Positions 33,717-41,529 of a stretch of DNA of 41,898 bases are shown one piece after another; position 1 is the first letter of the stretch, and each line of letters opens with the position of its first letter. The notes below the pieces were generated by a model that did not search any database, was not told where the DNA came from, and saw only the letters and a program-made list of their open reading frames with translations. The translations under genes and the position numbers were made by a program. The stretch comes from Bradyrhizobium sp. Its GTDB lineage: Bacteria > Pseudomonadota > Alphaproteobacteria > Rhizobiales > Xanthobacteraceae. The stretch covers positions 1 to 41,898 of the forward strand of contig NZ_JAUYAN010000116.1 in the NCBI RefSeq assembly GCF_030693485.1. The letters run 5' to 3'.

Positions 33717-34694
33717 CTAACCCTCCGCCGCGATGCGCGGATCGAGCCGGGCATAGACCAGGTCGACGGCAAAATTCACGACAATGACCAGCAGAGCCGA
33801 GACGAAGACGATCCCGAGCAGCGTGTTGAGGTCGCGCTGCACCACGGATTCGTAGGCGAGACGGCCGAGGCCGGGCAGCGAAAACACGCTCTCGACCACG
33901 ACGGAACCGCCCAGCATGGTGCCGGCCTGCAGCCCGATCAGCGTCACCATCGGCAGCAGCGCGTTGCGCAGCACGTGACGGATCACCACCCGGGTCTCGT
34001 CGAGCCCCTTGGCGCGCGCGGTCCGGACGTAATCGAGGTTGAGCACCTCGAGCATCGAGGCGCGCATGATGCGCAGGTAGATGGCGAGGAAGATCAGCCC
34101 GAGCGTCAGGGTTGGCAGCACGAGATGACGGGCGATGTCGAGGGTGCGCCAGATACCGGTCTGCAACGCGCCGATGTTCTCGAAGCCGCCGGCCGGCAAC
34201 CACTGTAGATAGATCGAGAACACCACGATCGCCATCAGTCCGAACCAGAACGACGGGGTGGCGTAAAAGATCAAACCCAAAATCGAGATCAGCGTATCGG
34301 GCCATTTGTTGACGCCGCGCGCGGCGATAACGCCGAACACGATGCCGAAGAAGAAGGCGAACGACAGCGACGCCGTCATCAGCAGGATGGTCGGCGGCAG
34401 CCGTTCCAGAATGACCGACGCCACCGGCTTGCCATAGATCGAGGAGAAGCCGAGATCGAGCCGGATCAGGCGCCAGAGGTAATTGCCGAGTTGCGCCGGG
34501 ATCGAAAGGTCAAGCCCGTAGAACTTGCGCAGTTCCTTCGCGGTGGCGGCGTCGCCGCCGCCCATCTGCGCCATCATGGCGTCGACGGTGTCGCCGGGCG
34601 CGAACTGCAGCAGCAGAAATACGCCGACCAGGATCAGGGCCAAGGTGGGAATCGAGGCGGCCAGACGCCGCCCCGCTAGTCTGAAGATGCGCAT
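33717..34694 (-). CDS. Second peptide ABC importer, permease (DppB type)
   Basis: A 325-residue inner-membrane permease. The N-terminus AGRRLAASIPTLALILVGVF, the segment QFAPGDTVDAM and the coupling loop LDYVRTARAKGLDETRVVIRH identify the DppB type. It ends VDLVYARLDPRI plus four residues. It carries an expanded periplasmic part (MAQMGGGDAATAKELRKFYGLD) compared with the first importer. It follows the binding-protein gene by 24 bases. Confidence 0.94.
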   Translation of the reverse strand: MRIFRLAGRRLAASIPTLALILVGVFLLLQFAPGDTVDAMMAQMGGGDAATAKELRKFYGLDLSIPAQLGNYLWRLIRLDLGFSSIYGKPVASVILERLPPTILLMTASLSFAFFFGIVFGVIAARGVNKWPDTLISILGLIFYATPSFWFGLMAIVVFSIYLQWLPAGGFENIGALQTGIWRTLDIARHLVLPTLTLGLIFLAIYLRIMRASMLEVLNLDYVRTARAKGLDETRVVIRHVLRNALLPMVTLIGLQAGTMLGGSVVVESVFSLPGLGRLAYESVVQRDLNTLLGIVFVSALLVIVVNFAVDLVYARLDPRIAAEG

Positions 34695-34718
34695 CGGGCC
34701 ATCTTGTCGGAGTTTACG

Positions 34719-36335
34719 TCACGCGGAAAGCCAAAGATCGTGCCAGCTCGACGACCCCCAGCGCGGCGTATTGGAGTGATTGCGCGCCCTGGCGCTGATC
34801 ACCGTCACGAAGATCTGCTCGATCGGCATCCAGACCGGCACTTCCGTGTTCACCTGCTTGACAAACTCGGCATACAGCGCCTTGCGCCTGGCCGGATCCA
34901 CCTCGGTCGCGGCGTCGTCGATGGTCTTGTCCACCGCCGGGTCCTGCCATCCCCACTGGTTGGTCCAGGGCGCGCCCTTGGGCTGGCCGGATCTGTACCA
35001 CACCGTGGTCGAGACCGCGGGATCGTTGCGGTACTGGTGCCATCCGGTGGCAAGATCGAAGGCGTGCTCGTCATAGACCTGCTTGAGGAAGCCACCGCCG
35101 TCGTTGCGCACGATTTCGACCGTGATCCCGACTTCGGACAGCGATTGCTGGATAAAGGTCGACCACAGCGAGATGTCCTCGCCCCACGGCGCCGGCAGCA
35201 GGCGCAGCGAGAAGCGGGTTCCGCCGGAGCCGCGCTTGTATCCGGCTTCGTCGAGCAAGGCCGCTGCCTTCGCCTTGTCGTAAGGATATTGCGGCGTGCC
35301 GGCGCCGGGATAGAAGTCGGTCGAGGTCGAGGGAATCGGACCGGTTCCGAGCCTGGCGAAATCGCCGAGAAAATTGTCGATGAAGAACGGCACGTTGATG
35401 GCGTGCGCGACGGCGCGGCGAACGCGGATATCCGACAGCTCCTTGCGGCGGAAATTGAACTCAAGGGTATTGGTGCGTGCATTGCCTTCATTGCCCCTGG
35501 TCGAGACGACAAAACGCTTGTCCTTGGACAGCCGCGACATGTCCGAAATGGTCAGACCCGAGAACGGGCTGTAATGCAATTCGCCGGCCTCCATCTGCGC
35601 CGCGGCCGCCGCCCGATCGGTGATGACGCGCCAGACGATGCGGTCCAGATAGGGCGCGTTGGGACGCCAGTAGTCCGGATTGCGGTCGGCCATGACATAC
35701 TGGCCGCGCTCGTATTTGACGAACTTGAACGGACCGGTGCCGACCGGCGCGAGGTTGACCGGGTTCGGCCTGATATCGCCGGATTCATAGAGATGCTTGG
35801 CCGAGATATAGCCGAGGTCCGGCAGCGCGCGCAGCAGCAGGTTGAGCGGCATCGGCCGCTCGTAACGGAAGATCGCGATGTGCGGATCGGGCGTGTCGAC
35901 GGCGGTGAGAAACAGCTGCAGCGTCGAGCCGTAGTTCAGGATCTTCTTCCACATGTTCATGGCGGTAAACGCCACGTCCGCCGATGTGAAGGGCTTGCCG
36001 TCGTGCCAGGTGACACCCTTGCGCAGCCTGAAAGTGACCGTCTTGCCGTCGGGCGAGGCCTCCCAGCTTTCCGCGAGCACGCCGACCGGTTTGCCGTCGG
36101 CGTCGAGATCGACCAGGTTCTCCTGGATCTTGCCCGAGATGATATAGACGCCGGTGGACGCCTGGATGCTGGGGTTGAGTTGGCGCTGCTCGGCGCCGTA
36201 GTGCACGTTGAACACGCCGCCCTTGCGCGGCGTTTCCTGCGCAAGGGCCCGCAGCGGGTTGATGACATTGGCGGCAATGGCAGCCGACGTCAGCAGCGCG
36301 GTGCGGCGATTGATCGCCAGGCGTGTAAAATCCAT
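34719..36335 (-). CDS. Second peptide ABC importer, periplasmic binding protein
   Basis: A 538-residue SBP_bac_5 protein. The signal peptide has a twin arginine (INRRTALLTSAAIAANVINP) and is cut near ALA-QE, so Tat export is possible; Sec cannot be excluded. The mature part reads GGVFNVHYGAEQRQLNPS, TVTFRLRKGVTWHDGKPFTSAD and RVRRAVAHAINVPFFI, standard for peptide-binding proteins. It is only distantly similar to the first binding protein, which fits a different ligand. ATG 36335 has GAGGAGG upstream; the ATG at 36395 is less plausible because it puts extra residues before the signal. Confidence 0.92.
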   Translation of the reverse strand: MDFTRLAINRRTALLTSAAIAANVINPLRALAQETPRKGGVFNVHYGAEQRQLNPSIQASTGVYIISGKIQENLVDLDADGKPVGVLAESWEASPDGKTVTFRLRKGVTWHDGKPFTSADVAFTAMNMWKKILNYGSTLQLFLTAVDTPDPHIAIFRYERPMPLNLLLRALPDLGYISAKHLYESGDIRPNPVNLAPVGTGPFKFVKYERGQYVMADRNPDYWRPNAPYLDRIVWRVITDRAAAAAQMEAGELHYSPFSGLTISDMSRLSKDKRFVVSTRGNEGNARTNTLEFNFRRKELSDIRVRRAVAHAINVPFFIDNFLGDFARLGTGPIPSTSTDFYPGAGTPQYPYDKAKAAALLDEAGYKRGSGGTRFSLRLLPAPWGEDISLWSTFIQQSLSEVGITVEIVRNDGGGFLKQVYDEHAFDLATGWHQYRNDPAVSTTVWYRSGQPKGAPWTNQWGWQDPAVDKTIDDAATEVDPARRKALYAEFVKQVNTEVPVWMPIEQIFVTVISARARNHSNTPRWGSSSWHDLWLSA

Positions 36336-36735
36336 CGAAGCCTCCTCAGCGTAAGCATTGTTCGAGGGCCGCCCGCTCGGGGCCGGGATGCGCATGGCGG
36401 AGGCTACGACACAAGCGTGGACGGAGTCATTTCCTAATCAGGCTGCCGCGGGAAATTACCTGCTGATGTTGTGGGCCAACCAGCACGATCCTTCGGCAAC
36501 GACGCAGGGAGAACTCTGTTCGAGCTTGCGGATTGTGCGTGGCATTCAGCCTCAAAATCCATCGGGCGCGCCCCGCCACGAATTTGACGGAGGGCTTTTA
36601 GCCGCTCGAAGATGGTTGCGCTCGAGGGGTTTACGGGGGAATTGCGGAGGCATTGAGGGGGAATTGGGGTTGGATGCCATCCTGAAATTGGCTACTAGTT
36701 GCGCGCCGACCGTCTCGGCTGTGTTGGGGACCGGA
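36336..36735. other. Divergent intergenic region before anbu, no gene seen
   Basis: These 400 bases separate the second importer operon (-) from the Anbu gene (+) and should hold promoters for both. The Anbu frame stays open through most of the stretch, but the translation has no family character before MTYCCG. No palindromic repeat of the types listed elsewhere is present. Confidence 0.5.
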
Positions 36736-37494
36736 ATGACCTATTGCTGCGGAGTGCTGGTGCGGGACGGGCTGGTCATGATCGCCGATACCCGCACCAA
36801 TGCCGGGCTCGACAACGTCTCGACCTTTCGCAAGCTGCACATCTTCAACAAGCCGGGCGACTGCATCATGGCGATCGCCAGCGCCGGCAATCTGGCGATC
36901 AGCCAGTCGGTGCTGTCGACCCTGACCGAGGGGCTCGAGGATCCGCACACCGGCGCCATCGAGACGCTGATGAACGCGCCGACCATGTTCCAGGCGGCGC
37001 AGCGTATCGGCCGCGCCATCCGCGCGGTCAACGCCACCGAAGGCGCAGCGCTGAAATCCGAGGACATCAATTTCGACGTCTCCTTCCTGTTCGGCGGCCA
37101 GATCAAGGGCTCGCGGATGCGGCTGTTCATGGTGTATCCGGCCGGCAATTTCATCGAATGCACCACCGACACGCCCTATTTGCAGATCGGCGAGCACAAA
37201 TACGGCAAGCCGGTGCTCGACCGCGCGATGCATTACGACGTCGAACTCTATGAAGCGCTGAAGACCAGCCTGATCTCGATGGATTCGACCATGCGTTCCA
37301 ATCTCGGCGTCGGCCTGCCGATCGACGTACTGGTGGTGCGGGCGGACGTCTGCGACGCCGATCTCAACCACCGCATCGAGGCTGGCGAACCCTATTTCCA
37401 CGATCTGCGCTCGCGCTGGTCGGCGGCGTTGCGCGCGGCGCACCAGAACATTCCAAGACCACCCTACAAGACCGAAACACAACCAAAAACATAA
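36736..37494 (+). CDS. Anbu proteasome-type peptidase
   Basis: A 252-residue Ntn-hydrolase of the Anbu family, ancestral relatives of the proteasome beta subunit and HslV. Translation starts MTYCCGVLVRDGLVMIADTRTNAG; removal of Met exposes Thr as the predicted nucleophile, with Asp and Arg of ADTRTNAG in the place expected for the proteasomal active site. VSFLFGGQIKG and YPAGNFIECTTDTPYLQIGEHKYGKPVLDR are further family text. ATG 36736 is preferred over the far upstream start at 36358 because a catalytic Thr must follow Met, and GGGGA is upstream. Anbu is usually adjacent to CP-ATP-grasp, alpha-E and transglutaminase-like genes. Here those lie at 20682-23974, same strand. Substrates are unknown. 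Confidence 0.93.
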   Translation: MTYCCGVLVRDGLVMIADTRTNAGLDNVSTFRKLHIFNKPGDCIMAIASAGNLAISQSVLSTLTEGLEDPHTGAIETLMNAPTMFQAAQRIGRAIRAVNATEGAALKSEDINFDVSFLFGGQIKGSRMRLFMVYPAGNFIECTTDTPYLQIGEHKYGKPVLDRAMHYDVELYEALKTSLISMDSTMRSNLGVGLPIDVLVVRADVCDADLNHRIEAGEPYFHDLRSRWSAALRAAHQNIPRPPYKTETQPKT

Positions 37495-37506
37495 AGGCGG
37501 GAAACA

Positions 37507-38262
37507 ATGGCCGACAAGATCGCATTGGTGACGGGCGCCGGTACCGGCGTCGGACGCGCGGCGTCGCTGGCGCTGATGAGCGCGGGTTTTACCGTGGTGC
37601 TGGCGGGGCGACGCATGGAGATGCTGCAGGAAACGCAGAAGCTCGGCGATAATGTCGGCAAGAGCCTCCCGGTGTCCGCCGACATGACCGACCCCGGATC
37701 GATCGCCGCGCTTTTCGCCAAGGTGATGGAAGTCTACGGCCGGCTCGACCTGCTGTTCAACAATGCCGGCATGGGCGCGCCGCCGGTGAATTTCGAGGAT
37801 CTCGGCCTCGAACAGTGGCAGGCGGTGGTGAACACCAATTTGACCGGGCCGTTTCTGTGTACCCAGCACGCGTTCCGCATCATGAAGGACCAGACTCCGC
37901 GCGGCGGTCGCATCATCAACAACGGCTCGATCTCGGCGCACGCGCCGCGGCCGTTCTCGTCGGCCTATACGTCCACCAAACACGCCATCACCGGACTGAC
38001 AAAAGCCACCAACCTCGACGGCCGCATGTACGACATCGCGGTCGGCCAGGTCGACATCGGCAATGCCGCGACGCCGATGACCGACCGCATGGTCGCCGGC
38101 CCCGGCGTGATGCAACCCGACGGCACGATGAAGCAGGAACCGCGCATGGACGCCAAGGCGGTCGGCGACGCCGTCGCCTACATGGCGAACCTGCCGCTCG
38201 ACGCCAACGTCCTGTTCATGACGGTGATGGCGACCAAGATGCCGTTCGTGGGACGGGGTTAG
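37507..38262 (+). CDS. Short-chain dehydrogenase/reductase
   Basis: A 251-residue classical SDR. The cofactor motif is [14 protein letters not shown] with Arg residues (AGRRMEM) after the second strand that favour [12 protein letters not shown], the catalytic Ser in [10 protein letters not shown] and YTSTKHA (Tyr and Lys) complete the active site. The substrate is unknown. It starts 12 bases after the Anbu stop, so it is probably in the Anbu transcript. Confidence 0.9.
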   Translation: MADKIALVTGAGTGVGRAASLALMSAGFTVVLAGRRMEMLQETQKLGDNVGKSLPVSADMTDPGSIAALFAKVMEVYGRLDLLFNNAGMGAPPVNFEDLGLEQWQAVVNTNLTGPFLCTQHAFRIMKDQTPRGGRIINNGSISAHAPRPFSSAYTSTKHAITGLTKATNLDGRMYDIAVGQVDIGNAATPMTDRMVAGPGVMQPDGTMKQEPRMDAKAVGDAVAYMANLPLDANVLFMTVMATKMPFVGRG

Positions 38263-38274
38263 GGCACACTCTCT

Positions 38275-38395
38275 CGTCGTCCCTGCGAACGCAGGGACCC
38301 ATACTCCGCGACGCTGACTGTTGGTCGAGGTATCTACCGCCGTGTCCTCATTGAGGGGCCACGGCGTATGGGTCCCTGCGTTCGCAGGGACGACG
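38275..38395. repeat. Nested palindrome with perfect 29-bp arms
   Basis: The left arm (38275-38303, starting CGTCGTCCCTGCGAACG) and right arm (38367-38395) are exact reverse complements. Each arm also contains its own palindrome GTCCCTGCG AA CGCAGGGAC. It can therefore fold as one long stem or as two hairpins. It lies between the SDR and the nucleoside transporter. Confidence 0.92.
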
Positions 38396-38477
38396 TGTTG
38401 AGACGTCGCTGCCCAGTATATACGCCGCCTTTCCACACATTCTCAACGCTGCCATAATCCCCGACTTCGGGGGAATC

Positions 38478-39782
38478 ATGCTTCAGCTGCAATCGGCGTT
38501 CGGCGTGTTCGCGTTGCTCGCGATCGCGTGGGCGCTCAGCGAAAACCGCCACGCGGTTTCGCTGAGGCAGGCCGCGATCGGCCTTGCCTTCACCTTTCTT
38601 ACCGCGGTGGCGCTGACAAAGCTGCCGTTCGTCGCGCATGCGTTCGGCGCCATCAATGACGCGGTCGGGACCATTTCCGCCGCTTCGCGCGCCGGCAGCT
38701 CGTTCGTGTTCGGCTATCTCGGCGGCGGCGCGCTGCCGTTCGATCTGAAGGCGCCGGGCGCGGATTTCATCCTGGCGTTTCAGGCGCTGCCGGTGGTGCT
38801 GGTCATGAGCGTGCTGACCACGCTGCTGTTCTACTGGAAAGTCCTGCCGCCGGTGGTGCGCGGCATGTCGTGGCTGCTGGAGCGCACGCTCGGCGTCGGC
38901 GGCGCGGTCGGACTGTCCACCGCGGCCAACATCTTTCTCGGCATGGTGGAAGCGCCGCTGTTCATCCGGCCCTATCTGGCGCGGCTGACGCGCAGCGAAC
39001 TGTTTCTGGTCATGACCGTCGGCATGGCCGGCATCGCCGGCACGGTGCTGGTGCTCTACGCTACCCTGCTGTCGCAGCTGATCCCGGATTCGGCGGCACA
39101 TTTCGTCATCGCCTCGGTGCTGGCGGCGCCGGCGGCGATCCTGGTCAGCCTGATCATGGTGCCGGAGACGTCGGACGCGCGCACCGCCGGCGCGCTGGAC
39201 GATCCCCGCGGCGATCCCCGCGTGGCGTTCATCGATGCAAAAGTGGCGAAGGCCGATCCGGATATCCACGCCTCCTCGACCATGGATGCGATCGTCAAGG
39301 GCACCACCGCCGGGCTCGAGCTGCTGCTCAACATCGTGGCGATGCTGCTGGTGCTGGTGGCGCTGGTCTATCTCGCCAATGCTGTCCTCGGGCTGCTGCC
39401 GCATATCGGCGGCGCCGCGATTTCGATGCAGCGGATGCTCGGCTACGTCATGGCGCCGGTGTGCTGGCTGATGGGCCTGCCGTGGCCGCAGGCGGTCACG
39501 GCCGGCAGCCTGATGGGCGTGAAGACCGTGCTGAACGAGCTGATCGCCTATGTCGACCTGTCCAGGCTCGGTCCCGAGGCGCTCGACCCGCGCTCTCGGT
39601 TGATCATGCTCTATGCGATGTGCGGCTTTGCCAATTTCGGCAGCCTCGGCATCATGATCGGCGGCCTCGGCACCATGGCGCCGCAACGCCGCGAGGAGAT
39701 CAATGCGCTGGGATTGAAGTCGATCGTGTCGGGCACGCTGACGACGTGTCTGATGGGGGCGATCGTGGGGGTGTTGACGTAA
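38478..39782 (+). CDS. Concentrative nucleoside transporter (CNT/NupC family)
   Basis: A 434-residue inner-membrane protein with an N-terminal three-helix part, the NupC core and a gate domain. The substrate-site motif is NIFLGMVEAPLFIRPYLARL (CNT consensus NxxxGQTEAPL), followed by MAGIAGTVLVLYATLL and, near the end, CGFANFGSLGIMIGGLG. These fit nucleoside uptake coupled to protons or sodium. The Gln of the consensus GQTEA is Met here (GMVEA), which may alter ligand choice. It starts at ATG 38478 after a palindromic gap and ends at a convergent junction. Confidence 0.92.
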   Translation: MLQLQSAFGVFALLAIAWALSENRHAVSLRQAAIGLAFTFLTAVALTKLPFVAHAFGAINDAVGTISAASRAGSSFVFGYLGGGALPFDLKAPGADFILAFQALPVVLVMSVLTTLLFYWKVLPPVVRGMSWLLERTLGVGGAVGLSTAANIFLGMVEAPLFIRPYLARLTRSELFLVMTVGMAGIAGTVLVLYATLLSQLIPDSAAHFVIASVLAAPAAILVSLIMVPETSDARTAGALDDPRGDPRVAFIDAKVAKADPDIHASSTMDAIVKGTTAGLELLLNIVAMLLVLVALVYLANAVLGLLPHIGGAAISMQRMLGYVMAPVCWLMGLPWPQAVTAGSLMGVKTVLNELIAYVDLSRLGPEALDPRSRLIMLYAMCGFANFGSLGIMIGGLGTMAPQRREEINALGLKSIVSGTLTTCLMGAIVGVLT

Positions 39783-39783
39783 T

Positions 39784-39862
39784 CGTCATTGCGAGGAACA
39801 CAGCGACGAAGCAATCCATTCTTGTTGCGCGATGGATTGCTTCGCTTCGCTCGCAATGACGG
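39784..39862. repeat. Palindromic element at a convergent junction (CGTCATTGCGAGG type)
   Basis: It runs from CGTCATTGCGAGG to CTCGCAATGACG, with inner arms GAAGCAATCCAT / ATGGATTGCTTC. It separates the nucleoside transporter end (+) from the cupin end (-). It is the cleanest copy of its type in the window; related copies lie at 28860 and, decayed, 8994. Confidence 0.9.
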
Positions 39863-39870
39863 CGACTAAC

Positions 39871-40431
39871 CTACGACGCCAGTTCGACCGTCTTGAACTC
39901 CGCCGGCAAGATCACTTCCAGCAATTCGACGTCGTCGGAATAGTCCAGGATCAGATGCTTGATGCGCGGCGGCTGGGTCCAGGCGCTGCCGGCTTTCATC
40001 AAGGTCTCGCCCTGGCCTTCCAGGTAGGTTTTGATCCAGCCCTTGAGGACATAGACCATCTGGAATTCGACATCGTGGAAGTGCAGCTTCGAGACTTCGG
40101 CCGGATTGCAGGGTCCGATCAGCCGGATCACATGGGCCTGAGCCAGGCCGTGGGTCGCAGCCGCAATGCCGAGATCGCGATACTGCGCGTAAGTGCGCAG
40201 CCCGTCGGCCTTGAAATCCTCTTCGCGGTGATGGCTGATGGCGATGCGCTGCTTCGGGCGTTTGGCGGCGGGCTTCGGCGGCGCCTTGATGGGCTTGGCA
40301 GTGCTCTTGGCAGTGCTCTTGGCAGTGATGATCTGCCGCGCGGTGGATTTGGCGACGGCTTTCGGTGACGGCGATTTTTTCAGCGCGGCGCTTTGGGCCG
40401 CGGCCCGTGATGTCGGCTTCTGCTTGGCCAT
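39871..40431 (-). CDS. Cupin protein with a Lys/Ala/Pro-rich histone-H1-like tail
   Basis: A 186-residue protein. Residues 1-62 are almost only Lys, Ala, Ser, Thr and Pro (KSPSPKAVAKSTARQ, KSTAKSTAKPIKAPPKP), like the tails of histone H1-type DNA-binding proteins. Residues about 70-180 form a single cupin: SKLHFHDVEFQMVYVLKGW, with His-x-His and Glu for the metal, and GSAWTQPPRIKHLILDYSDD with the later His. The cupin part alone is a common family. The tail suggests binding to nucleic acid or another polyanion. Part of it is a 12-base tandem repeat at 40294-40327. The gene lies downstream of usg on the same strand. Confidence 0.85.
   Translation of the reverse strand: MAKQKPTSRAAAQSAALKKSPSPKAVAKSTARQIITAKSTAKSTAKPIKAPPKPAAKRPKQRIAISHHREEDFKADGLRTYAQYRDLGIAAATHGLAQAHVIRLIGPCNPAEVSKLHFHDVEFQMVYVLKGWIKTYLEGQGETLMKAGSAWTQPPRIKHLILDYSDDVELLEVILPAEFKTVELAS
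40294..40327 (-). repeat. 12-base tandem repeat in the cupin tail
   Basis: CTTGGCAGTGCT is repeated about 2.8 times on the + strand. It encodes AKST units on the - strand. The number of copies may vary between strains, changing tail length in steps of four residues without a frameshift. Confidence 0.85.
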
Positions 40432-40486
40432 GGAGGTGCTCCCTTTCCGAATGGTGGAGAAAGGTTAGCACAAATCGAAATTCGCA

Positions 40487-40524
40487 GGGTGGGCAAAGCC
40501 GCGCTCTTCGCGCAATGCCCACCC
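40487..40524. repeat. Palindromic element (GGGTGGGCA type)
   Basis: GGGTGGGCA (40487-40495) and TGCCCACCC (40516-40524) enclose a second stem, GCGC/GCGC with TCTTC loop. It lies just after the usg stop, between usg and the cupin gene, and belongs to a different sequence type from the other elements. Confidence 0.8.
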
Positions 40525-40532
40525 GATCCCGC

Positions 40533-40817
40533 TCAATGCAGCCGGAACACGCCGTCGACGGCGCGCAGTTCGGCCGGCTTGATCAGTTTGGAATGCGCCA
40601 CGGTGACGGAGAACAGCGGGCCTTCGAGCTTTTCCTCCCAGAACGCGAGAAAGTCCTTCAGCGCCGGGAATTTCGGGAACAGATCGTAATTCTGCCAGAC
40701 GTAGGTTTGCAGCAGCGACGGGTGATCCGGCATCCGATAGAGAATTTGCGCCGTCGTCAGCCCGTAACCCAGCACCTGTTTCCGAAAATCGTCGGAAACG
40801 CCAACCCGCGAGACCAT
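40533..40817 (-). CDS. usg: Usg family protein
   Basis: A 94-residue protein matching the Usg family of alphaproteobacteria: DFRKQVLGYGLTTAQILYRM, PDHPSLLQTYVWQNYDLFP and LEGPLFSVTVAHSKLIKPAELR. The name comes from an upstream gene near a trp operon in Caulobacter; the function is unknown. ATG 40817 is chosen for the strong GGAGG site seven bases ahead, which itself lies just after an alternative ATG at 40829. It is divergent from groES across 379 bases. Confidence 0.85.
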   Translation of the reverse strand: MVSRVGVSDDFRKQVLGYGLTTAQILYRMPDHPSLLQTYVWQNYDLFPKFPALKDFLAFWEEKLEGPLFSVTVAHSKLIKPAELRAVDGVFRLH

Positions 40818-40964
40818 GCCAACCTCCATTGCTGGAGCGCATTCATCTGGTGGCTGCCGACCGGGAGCCACCCGGTGGAGATGCGCTCACATGTTAGAAA
40901 TGTGACGCACGATACCAACCCATCACAAGCCTAAATGTTTAACGAACTGTTGAAAAATGATGCG
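40818..40964. other. Upstream part of the usg-groES divergent region
   Basis: This part is A+T-richer than the genes on both sides and holds no gene. TTGAAA at 40950-40955 could be a -35 for a vegetative + strand promoter, but no convincing -10 is seen 16-18 bases on. The rest of the 379-base gap is described in the operator and promoter entries that follow. Confidence 0.4.
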
Positions 40965-40991
40965 TTAGCAGCAGCTTACCGCACGTGCTAA
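40965..40991. promoter_or_regulatory. CIRCE-like inverted repeat, distal
   Basis: TTAGCA (40965-40970) and TGCTAA (40986-40991) are perfect arms 15 bases apart. This is exactly the distance between the same outer six bases in the HrcA operator TTAGCACTC-N9-GAGTGCTAA. The inner three bases of each arm differ (GCA and ACG), so binding would be weak if it occurs. Confidence 0.35.
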
Positions 40992-41020
40992 TACGGGGTT
41001 TCGCGCTCTGTTCCGGGGAA

Positions 41021-41034
41021 TTAATCATGATTAA
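41021..41034. promoter_or_regulatory. 14-bp perfect palindrome
   Basis: TTAATCATGATTAA is fully symmetrical and A+T-rich, in the region controlling groES. The shape fits a dimeric regulator site. No regulator can be named. Confidence 0.4.
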
Positions 41035-41081
41035 TGATTTTGGCAGCCGTCCTATTTGAGTGCCAGTTTTTCTGCTAGAAG

Positions 41082-41112
41082 CCCTTGTTCCCCGGACCAG
41101 ACTGGACTATGT
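41082..41112 (+). promoter_or_regulatory. Candidate groES promoter (sigma-32-like)
   Basis: CCCTTG (41082-41087) followed after 17 bases by GACTATGT (41105-41112) loosely resembles the heat-shock promoter pattern CTTG-N17-CxTATxT of alphaproteobacteria. It lies directly upstream of the better CIRCE-like repeat and about 85 bases before groES. The call rests on pattern only. Confidence 0.4.
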
Positions 41113-41126
41113 CACCACCAGCCGCG

Positions 41127-41153
41127 CTGGCACTCGCCGGCGTGGACTGCCAA
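41127..41153. promoter_or_regulatory. CIRCE-like operator ahead of groES
   Basis: CTGGCACTC, a 9-base spacer, then GACTGCCAA. Both arms match 7 of 9 positions of the HrcA operator TTAGCACTC-N9-GAGTGCTAA and the spacer is exact. It lies just past the candidate promoter, where HrcA binding would block transcription. The left arm also has an exact inverted copy, GAGTGCCAG, at 41058-41066. Confidence 0.55.
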
Positions 41154-41196
41154 AACTCAAAACTCTGTAATAGATCCAGAAACTTAGGAGGACTGC

Positions 41197-41514
41197 ATGA
41201 AATTCCGTCCGCTTCACGACCGCGTTGTAGTCAAGCGCATCGACGCCGAAGAGAAGACCGCTGGCGGCATCATCATTCCGGACAGTGCCAAGGAAAAGCC
41301 CTCCCAGGGCGAAATCACCGCCGTTGGCCCGGGTGGCCGCGACGAAGCCGGCAAACTGATCCCGATCGACCTCAAGGTCGGCGACCGCGTGCTGTTCGGC
41401 AAGTGGTCCGGCACCGAGGTCAAGCTCGACGGCGTCGAGCTGTTGATCATGAAGGAGAGCGACATCATGGGCGTTCTCACCGACGTTCCCGCCGCCAAGA
41501 AGAAGGCCGCTTAA
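41197..41514 (+). CDS. groES: Co-chaperonin GroES
   Basis: A 105-residue protein that caps the GroEL chamber during ATP-driven protein folding in the cytoplasm. It has [28 protein letters not shown] (mobile loop around [11 protein letters not shown] that contacts GroEL), [16 protein letters not shown] (roof loop) and [19 protein letters not shown]. The length is slightly above the usual 95-97 because of an AAKKKAA tail. GGAGG precedes the ATG. groEL follows after 147 bases occupied mainly by a palindromic element. Bradyrhizobium-type genomes carry several groESL operons; this one appears to be controlled by an HrcA-type operator. Confidence 0.97.
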   Translation: MKFRPLHDRVVVKRIDAEEKTAGGIIIPDSAKEKPSQGEITAVGPGGRDEAGKLIPIDLKVGDRVLFGKWSGTEVKLDGVELLIMKESDIMGVLTDVPAAKKKAA

Positions 41515-41529
41515 GCGCCCTCTCCTCTC

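Noticed and set aside
36358..36735. N-terminal extension of the Anbu gene
   Set aside because: The frame is open, but Anbu needs its catalytic Thr straight after the initiator Met, which only ATG 36736 provides.
36631..38436. 601-codon open frame on the - strand across anbu and the SDR gene
   Set aside because: It spans two real genes and a gap in antisense, with composition typical of mirror frames.
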